Shown: one piece after another, positions 46,983-55,613 of the stretch | Position numbering within the stretch: the stretch's first letter is position 1 | Layout of the letters: each line of letters opens with the position of its first letter | From: Jiella sonneratiae | GTDB lineage: Bacteria > Pseudomonadota > Alphaproteobacteria > Rhizobiales > Rhizobiaceae | Assembly: GCF_017353515.1 (NCBI RefSeq) | Contig: NZ_JAFMPY010000003.1 | Span: 124,001-188,000 of the forward strand | Reading direction: 5' to 3' | Length of the DNA stretch: 64,000 nt | Program-made: the position numbers and the translations under genes | The notes under the pieces: model-generated | Told to the model about the DNA's origin: nothing | Database searches by the model: none | The model's input: only the letters and a program-made list of their open reading frames with translations

Positions 46983-47033
46983 TCGCGGCCCGGCCGCGCC
47001 GGCCTGACGGCCGACCACGCCGAACGGTACCGC

Positions 47034-47064
47034 CCGGCGATCGCGCGAAGCGCGGTCGCCGGGT
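47034..47064 (+). terminator. Hairpin after the second exported peptide
   Basis: CCCGGCGA pairs with TCGCCGGG, with a further internal stem CGCGC-GAA-GCGCG. It is stable, but only a short T-containing sequence (TGCGTTTGCG) follows. Confidence 0.5.
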
Positions 47065-47272
47065 GCGTTTGCGTCTGGCGTGCGTTAAGAACGAAGGGTC
47101 CAGGACAGAAGAGTGCGGCGCTGCTTCGTCACGCCCGTCGCGCCGCGGCTGCGGCAAAACGGCCACCGGCCGCCGTCGCCGATTGCCGATGCGGCGGCCG
47201 CGCCTAGCTAGCCGACGGGCACCCTGGGAGGGCGCCGCGGGCGAGACGTCCGGCGGCGCATGGGAGGACATC

Positions 47273-47758
47273 ATGACGTTTCGCGTGAAGACGCTCGCCC
47301 TGGCCGCGGCCGGCCTCGTCGCCGCATCGCCGGCCTTTGCCATCGAGGTGTCAAAATCGGCCGAGATCGCCGCCGCGCCGGACAGCGTCTGGAAGATGAT
47401 CGGCACGTTCTGCGACATCCAGAACTGGCACCCGGCCGTGAAGAAGTGCGAGCTCAAACAGGACGGCGGCAAGAACGTCCGGACCCTGACCCTGCCCGAC
47501 GGCGCGACGCTCGTCGAGGAGGAGGTCTCCCGCGACGACGACAAGATGAGCTACACCTACAAGATCCTCGAGGGGCCGCTGCCGGTCGAGAACTACGAAT
47601 CGACGATCAGCGTCTCGGGATCCGGCGACAGCGCGACGGTCGACTGGTCCGGGCATTTCGACGCCAAGGGCGCCAGCGACGACAAGGCGTCCGAGGTGAT
47701 CGGCGGGATCTACGACGCCGGGCTCGCCTCGCTGAAGGAAAAAGCCGGCAAGATGTGA
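47273..47758 (+). CDS. Exported SRPBCC-family (START/Bet v1-like) protein
   Basis: 161 residues from ATG 47273, with GGGAGGA 6 bases upstream. The signal peptide (MTFRVKTLALAAAGLVAASP) is cut near AFAIEV. The mature part has the SRPBCC/polyketide-cyclase plan: an opening strand EVSKSAEIAAAPDSVWKMIG, the FCDIQNWHPAVKKCE block, a central strand series, and a closing helix VIGGIYDAGLASLKEKA. Such folds enclose a hydrophobic ligand pocket. Export to the periplasm is the unusual element and suggests lipid or small-molecule binding in the envelope. No operon partner. Confidence 0.85.
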   Translation: MTFRVKTLALAAAGLVAASPAFAIEVSKSAEIAAAPDSVWKMIGTFCDIQNWHPAVKKCELKQDGGKNVRTLTLPDGATLVEEEVSRDDDKMSYTYKILEGPLPVENYESTISVSGSGDSATVDWSGHFDAKGASDDKASEVIGGIYDAGLASLKEKAGKM

Positions 47759-47904
47759 CGCCGGGACGCTGCGGCGCCGGCGGCCGGGGGCAGAGCGTTG
47801 GGGCAGGCGAAGCTGCGGCGCCGCCGCGGCGTCGGCCGATCCCGGCGCCGTGACGGCCCGGCGCTCTGCGGGAAATAGCGGCAGGCGCGGCCGCCGCCGG
47901 TCCC

Positions 47905-48696
47905 TCAGCCGAGCCCCGTGCCGAAGCCGCGGTCGAGCCGCCGCGGCTCCACCTCCTCCAGATCCTGGCAGTCCACCGCCTGGAGGCAGGTGATCGCGCC
48001 GCTGCGTGTATCGACCCAGGCGCCGGTGAGGCAGCCGGTGAACACCGCGCCGGTGTCGAGCGACAGGCGATTCTCCGTGATCGTCGGCAGACCTGCCTTC
48101 TGCGGCGTGTGGCCGTGCAGGACGAGGTGGCTGAGCCGTCCGACGTGGTTCATGAAGGGGGCGCGGATCCAGATGCAGTCCTGGCGGCGCTGCGCCTCGA
48201 GCGGCCGGCGCGGATCGATCCCCGCATGGACGAAGGCGAAAGGCCCGGCGAATTCGATCGCCGAAGCCGCGGCGAGCATCTTGCGATGCCCGGGCCAGCG
48301 CCGGTCGATCGCCCGGCGCATCGTATCGAGGCTGTCGCCCGCGCTGCAGCCGTAGGAGGCAAGGGTCTCGCCGCCGCCCTGGTCGATCCAGTGCAGCGTC
48401 TCCTCCCTGTCGAGTTCGCCCGACAGGAAGCGCAACAGCCATTCGTCGTGATTGCCGAGCAGGAGCTTCGAGCCCGGCCGTTCCGACAGAACGGCTTCGG
48501 CCACCTCCATGGCGCCGCGGCTGTCCGCGCCGCGGTCGACGAGATCGCCGAGTAGATAGATCGCCGGCGAAACGCCGCGATCCGCCGCCAGCCGGTCGAT
48601 CCCGGCGAGGAACTGCCGGAGCAGCTCCGATTCGCCGTGCACGTCGCCGATCGCGACGATGTCGGTCGGTCCGTTCGAAGCCGGGTCCTTCGCCAA
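47905..48696 (-). CDS. Serine/threonine protein phosphatase-type metallophosphoesterase
   Basis: 263 residues, PPP/ApaH-like calcineurin fold. All metal-binding motifs are present: GDVHGESELL, GDLVDRGADSRG, GNHDEWLL, FVHAGIDPRRPLEAQ and VLHGHTPQ. The DR in GDVDRG and the GNHD spacing fit protein or dinucleotide phosphatases; the substrate cannot be chosen from sequence. It lacks a signal peptide and a membrane span, so it is cytoplasmic. Its start is 84 bases before the stop of lsrB on the same strand. Confidence 0.92.
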   Translation of the reverse strand: MAKDPASNGPTDIVAIGDVHGESELLRQFLAGIDRLAADRGVSPAIYLLGDLVDRGADSRGAMEVAEAVLSERPGSKLLLGNHDEWLLRFLSGELDREETLHWIDQGGGETLASYGCSAGDSLDTMRRAIDRRWPGHRKMLAAASAIEFAGPFAFVHAGIDPRRPLEAQRRQDCIWIRAPFMNHVGRLSHLVLHGHTPQKAGLPTITENRLSLDTGAVFTGCLTGAWVDTRSGAITCLQAVDCQDLEEVEPRRLDRGFGTGLG

Positions 48697-48780
48697 GATC
48701 TCTGCCTTCGCATCGCAGGTGGTGTCCGGGCGCGCCGGTGCCTAGGGGCGCCGCGCCGACCGCGCCGCCGCCGGACCGCC

Positions 48781-49677
48781 TCAGTAGGCCCAGGTGCGGG
48801 CCTTGGAGATGAGGAAGTCGCGGAACACCTTCAGCTTGGCGGCGCTGCGCATCTGCTCGGTGTAGCAGAGATAGGTGTCGAAGGCCGGCATTTCCATCTC
48901 CGGCAGGACCTGGACGAGCTTGGAGCGCTTGTCGATCATGTAGTCGGGCAGGAGCGCGAGGCCGGTGCCGCTCTCGATCGCCGAGCGGATCGCCATGAGA
49001 TTGTTGATCTGCAGGATCGGACTGCGGCTCTTGCCTTCCGGCAGGCCCACCGTCTCCAGCGTGTTGAGGTTGCGCAGATAGTTCGGCGCCGGCTCGCCGA
49101 AGGTGATGATCCGGTGCCGGTCGAGGTCTTCGACGGTCTCGGGCGTGCCGAAGCGGGCGAGATAGCTCGGCGCGGCATAGACGTGGAGATGCACCGTGAA
49201 CAGCCGGCGCTGGATGAGATCCGGCTGCTGCGGCTGGCGCAGGCGGATCGCCGCGTCGGCCTTGCGCATGGTGAGGTCGATTTCCTCGTTGTCGAAAACC
49301 AGCTGCAGTTCGAGATCGGGATAGAGTTCGAGAAACTCGCGGGCCCGCTCGGTCAGCCAGCCGGAGCCGAGGCCGACCGTCGTCGTGACGCGCAGCTTGC
49401 CGGTCGGCTTTTCCTTCGTCTCGGTGAGCTGCATGCGCACCGTCTCGAGGCGCTTCAGCACGTCGTTGGCGGTCTGGAACAACAGTTCGCCCTGTTCCGA
49501 CAGGACGAGGCCGCGGGCGTGGCGGTGGAACAGCGGCACGCCGATCTCGTTTTCCAGCGCCGCAACCTGGCGGCTGATCGCCGACTGGCTGAGATTCAGC
49601 GCATCGGCGGCGTGGGTGAAAGAGCCGGCTTCGGCGGCGGCGTGGAAGATCCGCAGCTTGTCCCAGTCGAGGGCCAT
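48781..49677 (-). CDS. lsrB: LysR-family regulator LsrB/VtlR
   Basis: 298 residues. The N-terminal winged helix reads LDWDKLRIFHAAAEAGSFTH and LNLSQSAISRQVAALENEIG. The effector-binding domain runs from KLRVTTTVGLGSGWL to the C terminus. Position directly downstream of trxB, and the wording of the N terminus, match rhizobial LsrB and Brucella VtlR. In Sinorhizobium LsrB controls redox and envelope genes, and several Cys residues sense oxidation there. In this protein only one Cys is visible (TYLCYTE), so redox sensing may differ. It is 54 bases from trxB, so co-transcription is likely. Confidence 0.88.
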   Translation of the reverse strand: MALDWDKLRIFHAAAEAGSFTHAADALNLSQSAISRQVAALENEIGVPLFHRHARGLVLSEQGELLFQTANDVLKRLETVRMQLTETKEKPTGKLRVTTTVGLGSGWLTERAREFLELYPDLELQLVFDNEEIDLTMRKADAAIRLRQPQQPDLIQRRLFTVHLHVYAAPSYLARFGTPETVEDLDRHRIITFGEPAPNYLRNLNTLETVGLPEGKSRSPILQINNLMAIRSAIESGTGLALLPDYMIDKRSKLVQVLPEMEMPAFDTYLCYTEQMRSAAKLKVFRDFLISKARTWAY

Positions 49678-49731
49678 GGTGGTTGGTCCTTCAAGCGATC
49701 CGGCGCCGCGGCCGGAAGGGGGATCGGCGCG

Positions 49732-50703
49732 CTATTCCGCCGCCGCGCGCGGTTCGGAAAGCGCCTGTTCGGCGAGCCACTTCTCTGCCTCCAGCGCCGC
49801 CATGCAGCCCATGCCGGCGGCTGTGACGGCCTGGCGGTAGACGTCGTCGGCAACGTCGCCGGCAGCGAAGACGCCTTCGAGCGAGGTGCGCGTCGTGCCC
49901 GGTTCGACCCAGAGATAGCCCGACGGCTTCTGCTTCAACTGGCCGACGAAGAGATCGACCGCCGGCGCATGGCCGATGGCGACGAAGACGCCGTCGACCG
50001 GCTTCTCGCTGGTCTCGCCGGTCACTGTGTTCTTCAGGCGGATGCCGGTCACCGACTTCATCGGCTTCTCGACCCCGAGCACCGCCTCGACGGCGGTGTT
50101 CCAGAGGATTTCGACGTTCTCGGCCTTGAACAGGCGCTCCTGCAGGATGCGCTCGGCCCTGAGCTCGTCGCGGCGATGGACGAGGGTGACCTTGCGGGCG
50201 ATGTGGGAGAGGTAGAGGGCCTCCTCGACGGCGGTGTTGCCGCCGCCGACGACGACGACCTCGCGGCCGCGATAGAAGAAGCCGTCGCAGGTGGCGCAGG
50301 CGGAGACGCCGAATCCCTGGAAGGTCGCTTCGCTGTCGAGGCCGAGCCACCTGGCCTGGGCGCCCGTCGCGACGATCAGCGCGTCGCAGGTATAGACAGT
50401 GCCGGAATCACCCGTGAGCCGGAACGGGCGCCGGCCGAGTTCCGCCGCGACGATGATGTCGCTGGCGATCTCGGCGCCGACGTTCAGCGCCTGCGCCTTC
50501 ATCTGCTCCATCATCCAGGGACCCTGCACCGGCTCGGCGTAACCCGGATAGTTCTCGACGTCGGTGGTGATCGTCAGCTGCCCGCCTTCCTGCAGGCCGG
50601 CGACGATCAGCGGCTTCATCATCGCCCGGGCGGCGTAGATCGCCGCGGTGTAGCCGGCCGGACCGGAACCGAGGATGAGGACGTTGGCGTGACGTTCGGA
50701 CAT
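49732..50703 (-). CDS. trxB: Thioredoxin-disulfide reductase
   Basis: Reduces thioredoxin with NADPH through FAD. 323 residues from ATG 50703, with GAGG 5 bases upstream. The FAD motif is LILGSGPAGYTAAIYAARA, the redox-active pair is ACATCDGFF, and the NADPH motif is VVVGGGNTAVEEALYLS, with HRRDELRAERI for the 2'-phosphate. It ends with the FAD-binding AAGDVADDVYRQAVTAAGMG. It is divergent from trkH. Confidence 0.97.
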   Translation of the reverse strand: MSERHANVLILGSGPAGYTAAIYAARAMMKPLIVAGLQEGGQLTITTDVENYPGYAEPVQGPWMMEQMKAQALNVGAEIASDIIVAAELGRRPFRLTGDSGTVYTCDALIVATGAQARWLGLDSEATFQGFGVSACATCDGFFYRGREVVVVGGGNTAVEEALYLSHIARKVTLVHRRDELRAERILQERLFKAENVEILWNTAVEAVLGVEKPMKSVTGIRLKNTVTGETSEKPVDGVFVAIGHAPAVDLFVGQLKQKPSGYLWVEPGTTRTSLEGVFAAGDVADDVYRQAVTAAGMGCMAALEAEKWLAEQALSEPRAAAE

Positions 50704-50877
50704 GGCAGCCTCGCGAGCAATGCGTCTGGCAGATGGCAACGGGGATCGACCCGTTCAATAGACGAGGGGATGCCGTGCTGCAACACGAGCGCCTGTCCGC
50801 GCTGCCAAGACGGCGGCGCGGCGCCCCGGTGAATTGCCGCCGTCGCCCCGACGCACTAGAGAAGCGGGTCCGGGGCC

Positions 50878-52356
50878 TTGCGAAAGGGCCGGCCAGCACT
50901 TCGAGAGGCGGACATTTTCAGGACGATCGCCCACGTCACCGCGAGCTTCGGCCTCGGCCTCGCCTTTGCCATGCTCCTGCCGGCACTGACCGACCTCACC
51001 GACCAGAACGAGGACTGGCGCGTGTTCGTCGGCACCGGCTTCCTCGTCGGGGTGGTCTGCGCGCTGGTCGCGGTGGCGACGCGCGGGGAGCGGCCGCAAT
51101 TCACCCAGAAGCTCGGCTTCCTGCTGGTGACCACCGTCTGGCTCGCGGCCTGCCTGATCGGCGCGCTGCCGATCTATTTCTCCTCGGTGAACGTCACCTT
51201 CGCCGGCGCGATCTTCGAATCGATGTCCGGCCTGACGACGACAGGCTCGACGGTGATTTCCGGGCTCGATTCGCTGCCGCGCGGCATTCTCCTCTGGCGC
51301 TCGCTGCTGCAGTGGCTCGGCGGCATCGGGATCATCGGCATGGTGCTGCTCATCCTGCCGTCGCTGCAGGCCGGCGGCCTCGCGCTGTTCCACATGGAAA
51401 GCTCGGACAAGTCGGACAAGGTGCTGCCGCGGGTCAACCAGCTGACCGGCGGCCTGATCGCCGCCTATATCGCGCTGACGCTGCTCTGCTCCATCACCTA
51501 TACCTCGCTCGGCATGTCGTTCTTCGACGCCACCAACCACGCGATGACGACGCTGGCGACCGGCGGCTACTCGACCCACGACGCCTCGATGGGCTATTTC
51601 GACAGCAACCCGCTGCTGATCGCCTCGACGGTGTTCATGCTTTTGGCGGCGCTGCCCTTCGTCGTCTACGTGCGGGCCTTCCTGCCGCGGCGGTTCCAGC
51701 TCTGGCGCGACCCGCAGATCGTCGTCTTCGTGGTGATCTGCGCGGTGCTGAGCTTCGCCATCGCGGTGACGCGCCGGATCATCAACGAGACGCCCTTCGG
51801 CGAGGCGCTGATTTCTTCCACCTTCAACCTCGTCTCGGTGATCACCACGACCGGCTACGCCTCCGAGGACTATACGCTCTGGTCGAACGCGGCGATCGGC
51901 ATCTTCTTCCTCGCCTCCTTCATCGGCGGCTGCGCCGGCTCGACGGCGGGCGGCATCAAGGCGAACCGCCTCGTCGTCCTCTATCTCGTGGTGCGGGCGA
52001 GCTTCCGCCGGCTGGTGCGGCCGCATGCGGTGATCCGGCTGAAATACGGCAACGACGACATCAGCGCCCAGACAATCCAGACCGTCACTATCTTCTTCTT
52101 CCTGTTCTTCGGCACGCTGCTGATGGGGACGGTCCTCCTGACGGTCTTCGGTCTCGACCTGATCACCGCCTTTTCCGGCACGCTGACGGCGCTGTCGAAC
52201 GTCGGCCCGGGCTTCGGCCAGGTGATCGGCCCGGCGGGCAACTTCTCCACCGTGCCCGATCCGGCGCTCTGGGTCCTGTCGGCGGCGATGCTGCTCGGCC
52301 GGCTGGAACTGGTGACCGTGCTGATCCTGTTCTTCCCGTCGGTCTGGGTGGACTGA
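50878..52356 (+). CDS. trkH: TrkH-type potassium uptake protein
   Basis: Potassium (or sodium/potassium) channel-like subunit of the Trk system, gated by a cytoplasmic TrkA. 492 residues from TTG 50878; no ATG fits the usual N terminus, and the first hydrophobic segment starts at residue 15. Four selectivity-filter repeats are visible: MSGLTTTGSTV, ATGGYST, TTTGYAS and LSNVGPGFG. Each is flanked by two membrane helices. A TrkA gene is not in the window. The glycosyltransferase gene begins 5 bases after the stop. Confidence 0.93.
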   Translation: MRKGRPALREADIFRTIAHVTASFGLGLAFAMLLPALTDLTDQNEDWRVFVGTGFLVGVVCALVAVATRGERPQFTQKLGFLLVTTVWLAACLIGALPIYFSSVNVTFAGAIFESMSGLTTTGSTVISGLDSLPRGILLWRSLLQWLGGIGIIGMVLLILPSLQAGGLALFHMESSDKSDKVLPRVNQLTGGLIAAYIALTLLCSITYTSLGMSFFDATNHAMTTLATGGYSTHDASMGYFDSNPLLIASTVFMLLAALPFVVYVRAFLPRRFQLWRDPQIVVFVVICAVLSFAIAVTRRIINETPFGEALISSTFNLVSVITTTGYASEDYTLWSNAAIGIFFLASFIGGCAGSTAGGIKANRLVVLYLVVRASFRRLVRPHAVIRLKYGNDDISAQTIQTVTIFFFLFFGTLLMGTVLLTVFGLDLITAFSGTLTALSNVGPGFGQVIGPAGNFSTVPDPALWVLSAAMLLGRLELVTVLILFFPSVWVD

Positions 52357-52361
52357 GACCG

Positions 52362-53198
52362 ATGCCGGTCCCCGCCATCGTCTACATCAACCTCGACCGG
52401 GCGGCGGAGCGCCGGGCGCTGATGGAGGTGCAGGCGAAGAGCCTCGGCCTGGCGCTGCAGCGATTCGCGGCGGTGGAGGCGGGGGCGGTCGACGACGCGA
52501 CGTTCCGGCGGCTTTCCACCCGGTGGGAGCGGCCGATGACCCGGCCGGAGCTCGCCGCCTTCCTGTCGCACCGCACGCTCTGGCGGCGGGCCGCCGAGGC
52601 GGCGGCGGGGCTGATCGTCCTCGAGGACGACACGATCTTCTCGACGCATTTCGCCGAGGCGGCGGCGCGCGTCGCGGACAGCGGCTACGACCTCGTCAAC
52701 TTCGAGACGGTCGACCGGCGGAAGTTCTTCTCGAAGCGGCCGCCGACGAGGTTCGGCGGCTTCCGGCTGACGCCCGTCGCGCGCGAAAAATCCGGGGCCG
52801 GGGCCTATTACCTGTCGCAGGCCGGGGCGCGCCGGCTGCTCGAACGGGCGGACAGGCGTGCCGCGCCCGTCGACGCCTACATGTTCGGCGTCTGCCGGCT
52901 GACGATCGCACAGGTCGAGCCGGCGGCGACGATGCAGGTGCATCTCCTCGCCGAGCGGGGCTTCGAGGTCGGGCTGTCGACCACGACCTCGATCCACCAG
53001 CCGCGCCAACCGCTTGCGCCCGTGATGGACAATCTGCCCTATCTGTGGCGGCGGCAGGCGACGCAGTTCAGGCTCGGCCTCGTCCAGCTGCGGCGGCTCG
53101 CCGACGTCGACTTTCGCCGGGCAGCCTTCGACGCCGCGGCCTTCGAGCAGCTCCTGCCGATCTCGCGCGCGGCACTCGACGCCGAAATGCGGCGCTAG
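52362..53198 (+). CDS. Glycosyltransferase family 25 (LPS biosynthesis)
   Basis: 278 residues from ATG 52362, 5 bases after trkH, so probably co-transcribed with it. The GT25 family signatures are VYINLDRAAERRALMEVQAK near the N terminus, PELAAFLSHRTLWRRAAEAA, and the metal-coordinating IVLEDDTIFS. SGAGAYYLSQAGARRLLERA follows and TSIHQPRQ closes the domain. These enzymes usually add galactose or glucose to LPS core or lipooligosaccharide. The substrate is not known. The LpcC-like gene is convergent downstream, which fits a role in LPS core assembly. Confidence 0.9.
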   Translation: MPVPAIVYINLDRAAERRALMEVQAKSLGLALQRFAAVEAGAVDDATFRRLSTRWERPMTRPELAAFLSHRTLWRRAAEAAAGLIVLEDDTIFSTHFAEAAARVADSGYDLVNFETVDRRKFFSKRPPTRFGGFRLTPVAREKSGAGAYYLSQAGARRLLERADRRAAPVDAYMFGVCRLTIAQVEPAATMQVHLLAERGFEVGLSTTTSIHQPRQPLAPVMDNLPYLWRRQATQFRLGLVQLRRLADVDFRRAAFDAAAFEQLLPISRAALDAEMRR

Positions 53199-53201
53199 CG
53201 G

Positions 53202-53256
53202 TCCGATTCCGACATTTGGCACCGTCTCGTGGAGACCGCGCGGCAAATGTCGGAAT
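53202..53256. terminator. 15-bp inverted repeat with nested hairpin between converging glycosyltransferase genes
   Basis: CGATTCCGACATTTG (53202-53216) and CAAATGTCGGAATCG (53242-53256) are perfectly complementary. Between them GTCTC-GTG-GAGAC makes a second hairpin. It starts 4 bases after the GT25 stop. No T-tract flanks it, so it may be a bidirectional terminator or an insertion remnant. Confidence 0.5.
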
Positions 53257-53358
53257 CGAAAGACCACCAGCCAAGTTTATGATTCTCGTGGATTTTTCGA
53301 ATCTGACAGTTGATACGACGCCTCATCCGGTCGCGACTCACATGTCAAATTCAAGCCA

Positions 53359-54411
53359 CTACCGCGCGGCGGACCAGAGCGCCTCGTAGACGGCGGCGAG
53401 CTCTCCGGCCTCCCGCTCCAGCGGGAAGGCGCTGCGGACGTGGGCGAGGGCAGCCGCGGCGGTTCTTTCGCGGAGCGCGTCGTCGGCGAGATAAGGCGCG
53501 ATGGCGGCAGCGAGGGCGGCGGCGTCGCCCGGCGGCACGACGCGGCCGGTGACGCCCTCGACGATCAGCTCGGCGAATGCGCCGGCGTCGCTGGCGACGA
53601 CCGGGGTGCGGCTCGCCATCGCCTCCAGCGGGGTCAGCCCGAAGCCTTCGTTGCGGGGCGGCGCGACATAGAGATCGAATCGCCGGAACCAGGCGGCGAC
53701 GTCGTCGACCTCGCCGGCGAAGACGATCCGCTCCGCGAGCCCCGCCGCGGCGATGCGGCGGCGCAGGTCCTCGGCGAAGGCCTCGTTGTCGGCGGTCACG
53801 CGGCCGGTGATCACCGCCGACCAGTCGGGATGGGAGGGCAGGAGCGCGATCATCGCCTCGACAAAGAGATCGGTGCCTTTCTGATGGCGGATGCGCCCGG
53901 AACAGCCGACGATCTTGCGGCCGGCCATGGCGGCGGCGAGCTCGCCGGCGGGCGACGGCCCCGCGGGATTGAAGCGCTCGCAGTCGACGCCGTGCATGAC
54001 GACGCGGGCCGGCACTTCGAGATAGGCCCGGCTGCGCTCGCTGGTCGCGACCACGGCGTCCATGCGGGAGATGAGAAACCGCGTCCAGGCGGTGTGGCGG
54101 CGCTGGGCGGCAGAGGTGAAGAGGAGCTTCAGCGGCGCGCGCAGCACGTCCCGCAGGACGACGCCCGCCAGCATCTCGGTGTTGCGCCGGGCATGCCAGA
54201 TGCGAAACGGCCGGCCTTGCGGCCTGCGCCAGAGCTTCGGAAGATCGCGCCAGCGCATGCGGGGAAGATCCGCCGGCAGGCCGGGCCCCAGCGTCACGAT
54301 GGCGACGCTGCGGGCCTGGAAGGGGACGAGCTGGACGATCGTCGAGGTGACGCCGGACAGCCGCCGCTTGAAGTTGGGCGCGATGACGTGGATGGCGGAA
54401 AGGTCGGGCAA
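53359..54411 (-). CDS. lpcC: Glycosyltransferase family 4, LpcC-like LPS core mannosyltransferase
   Basis: 350 residues from TTG 54411, 12 bases after the brnA stop. No ATG suits the conserved N terminus IHVIAPNFKRRLSGVTSTIVQL. The block LKLLFTSAAQRRHTAWTRFLISRMDAVVATS and the EX7E region (PRNEGFGLTPLEAMASRTPVVASD) are typical of rhizobial LpcC, which adds mannose to Kdo of the LPS core. The middle has VVMHGVDCERFNPAG and KGTDLFVEAMIALLP, standard for GT-B retaining enzymes. The symbol is by resemblance; sugar specificity is unverified. Confidence 0.85.
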   Translation of the reverse strand: MPDLSAIHVIAPNFKRRLSGVTSTIVQLVPFQARSVAIVTLGPGLPADLPRMRWRDLPKLWRRPQGRPFRIWHARRNTEMLAGVVLRDVLRAPLKLLFTSAAQRRHTAWTRFLISRMDAVVATSERSRAYLEVPARVVMHGVDCERFNPAGPSPAGELAAAMAGRKIVGCSGRIRHQKGTDLFVEAMIALLPSHPDWSAVITGRVTADNEAFAEDLRRRIAAAGLAERIVFAGEVDDVAAWFRRFDLYVAPPRNEGFGLTPLEAMASRTPVVASDAGAFAELIVEGVTGRVVPPGDAAALAAAIAPYLADDALRERTAAAALAHVRSAFPLEREAGELAAVYEALWSAAR

Positions 54412-54423
54412 GCAGAGATCAGG

Positions 54424-54639
54424 TCAGGCGAGGTGATCCGAGATCAGCGCACGGATGACGTCTTCCCGCGACAGACCCCTTCGCTCCGCCTCGCCGTCGA
54501 CGGCATCGATCAGCCTCGGCGACAGCTCGATGGAGACAGTCGTGGCCGGCTGGTTGATCCGGCGCCCTTTCGACCAGTCGACGATGCCGTCGAGCGAACC
54601 ACCCTCGTCGAAGACGAGGTCGATGTCATGGGCCTTCAT
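54424..54639 (-). CDS. brnA: BrnA family antitoxin
   Basis: 71 residues from ATG 54639. BrnA is the ribbon-helix-helix antitoxin that neutralises BrnT and represses the operon. After a short linker (MKAHDIDLVFDEGGSLDGIVDWS) the RHH domain is seen (TTVSIELSPRLIDAVDGEAE, RRGLSREDVIRALIS). The reading frame is also open upstream across brnT because of a frameshift there, so a longer fused product is possible. Confidence 0.85.
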   Translation of the reverse strand: MKAHDIDLVFDEGGSLDGIVDWSKGRRINQPATTVSIELSPRLIDAVDGEAERRGLSREDVIRALISDHLA

Positions 54640-54888
54640 AGAACCGTACCTCGCTGGTTCGTGCCAGTCGCACCGAGATGAGCCGGATGCGGCGCCCCTG
54701 CGGGTGAAGATTGCCGCCCAGTGCCTGCCTCCGAGCCTTCCGACGGCGACGTATCTGGCTTCGCTCTGCGATTGCGCATCGAGTTCCAAGCGCCTCGTGT
54801 CGTCGAAGAGCGATTTTGCTTCCTCGAAGTCGATACCATGCTTCAGCTTGTTGGATGCGCTCTTGTCCGGATCATGCTCGTAATCCAT
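54626..54888 (-). pseudogene. brnT: BrnT toxin, frameshifted (toxin-antitoxin fusion frame)
   Basis: BrnT is a small RNase toxin. The frame from ATG 54888 gives a normal BrnT N terminus (MDYEHDPDKSASNKLKHGID, FEEAKSLFDD, ARYVAVGRLGGRHWAAIF). At a GGGG run near 54690 the frame departs: the expected C terminus RRIRLISVRLARTSEVRFYEGP lies in the next frame and ends at TGA 54626. One missing base restores an ~88-residue BrnT that overlaps brnA by 14 bases. As written, the frame continues out of register for about 17 residues and then enters BrnA in frame, producing a 154-residue fusion. It may be a true mutation or a sequencing error. Confidence 0.8.
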
Positions 54889-54919
54889 CGAGAGCCCATC
54901 CGGACTGCGGAGCCGGTGC

Positions 54920-55393
54920 CTACCGCCACATCACTTCGAGAATCTCGTAGGACCGCGCGCCGCCGGGCGCCGCGACCTCGACCGTGTCGCCCTCGCTCTT
55001 GCCGATCAGCGCCCGGGCGATGGGGGAGGAGATCGAGATCTTGCCCTCCTTCACGTCGGCTTCCTGATCGCCGACGATCTGGAAGCGCTTCTCCTCCTCG
55101 GTGTCCTCGTCGACCAGCTTGACGGTGGCGCCGAACTTCACCCGGTCGCCGGACATCTTCGAGACGTCGATCACCTCGGCGCGGGCCGTCAGGTCCTCCA
55201 GCTCGGCGATGCGGCCCTCGTTGAGGCTCTGCGCCTCCTTGGCGGCGTGATATTCGGCGTTCTCGGAGAGGTCGCCATGAGCGCGCGCCTCGGAGATCGC
55301 CGCGATGATGCGCGGCCGCTCCTCCTGCTGGCGACGGCGCAGCTCTTCCCGCAGCGCCTCGAAACCGCGACTCGTCATCGGGACCTTGTCCAT
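54920..55393 (-). CDS. greA: Transcription elongation factor GreA
   Basis: Rescues backtracked RNA polymerase by stimulating transcript cleavage. 157 residues from ATG 55393; GTGGAGG lies just upstream, and [14 protein letters not shown] is the typical start. ATG 55408 is a possible alternative. The N-terminal coiled coil carries the acidic tip [20 protein letters not shown], and the C-terminal domain has [26 protein letters not shown], which is diagnostic. The gene points away from carB, whose stop is 220 bases upstream of its start. Confidence 0.97.
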   Translation of the reverse strand: MDKVPMTSRGFEALREELRRRQQEERPRIIAAISEARAHGDLSENAEYHAAKEAQSLNEGRIAELEDLTARAEVIDVSKMSGDRVKFGATVKLVDEDTEEEKRFQIVGDQEADVKEGKISISSPIARALIGKSEGDTVEVAAPGGARSYEILEVMWR

Positions 55394-55613
55394 GGCCTCC
55401 ACCTTCATTGCGGACCGCGCGCCTGGCGCGAGGTCGATTTTGCGAAAGTTTCGCGCTCTGCGTGAAACCGGTCTTTCGAGGATTGTCGGGAATTTCCACC
55501 CCCGACACAATAAGAAAACCAGCCCCGAACGGCGTTGCCGTTCCGGACCAGCACGACTTGGCGGACTGGATTGAAGCAGCCTCAGACGCCCGTCCGTCAG
55601 GCGCCGGACATCG

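Noticed and set aside
48637-50832. A 731-codon plus-strand frame across lsrB and trxB
   Set aside because: Antisense of two clear genes; no domain and no ribosome-binding site.
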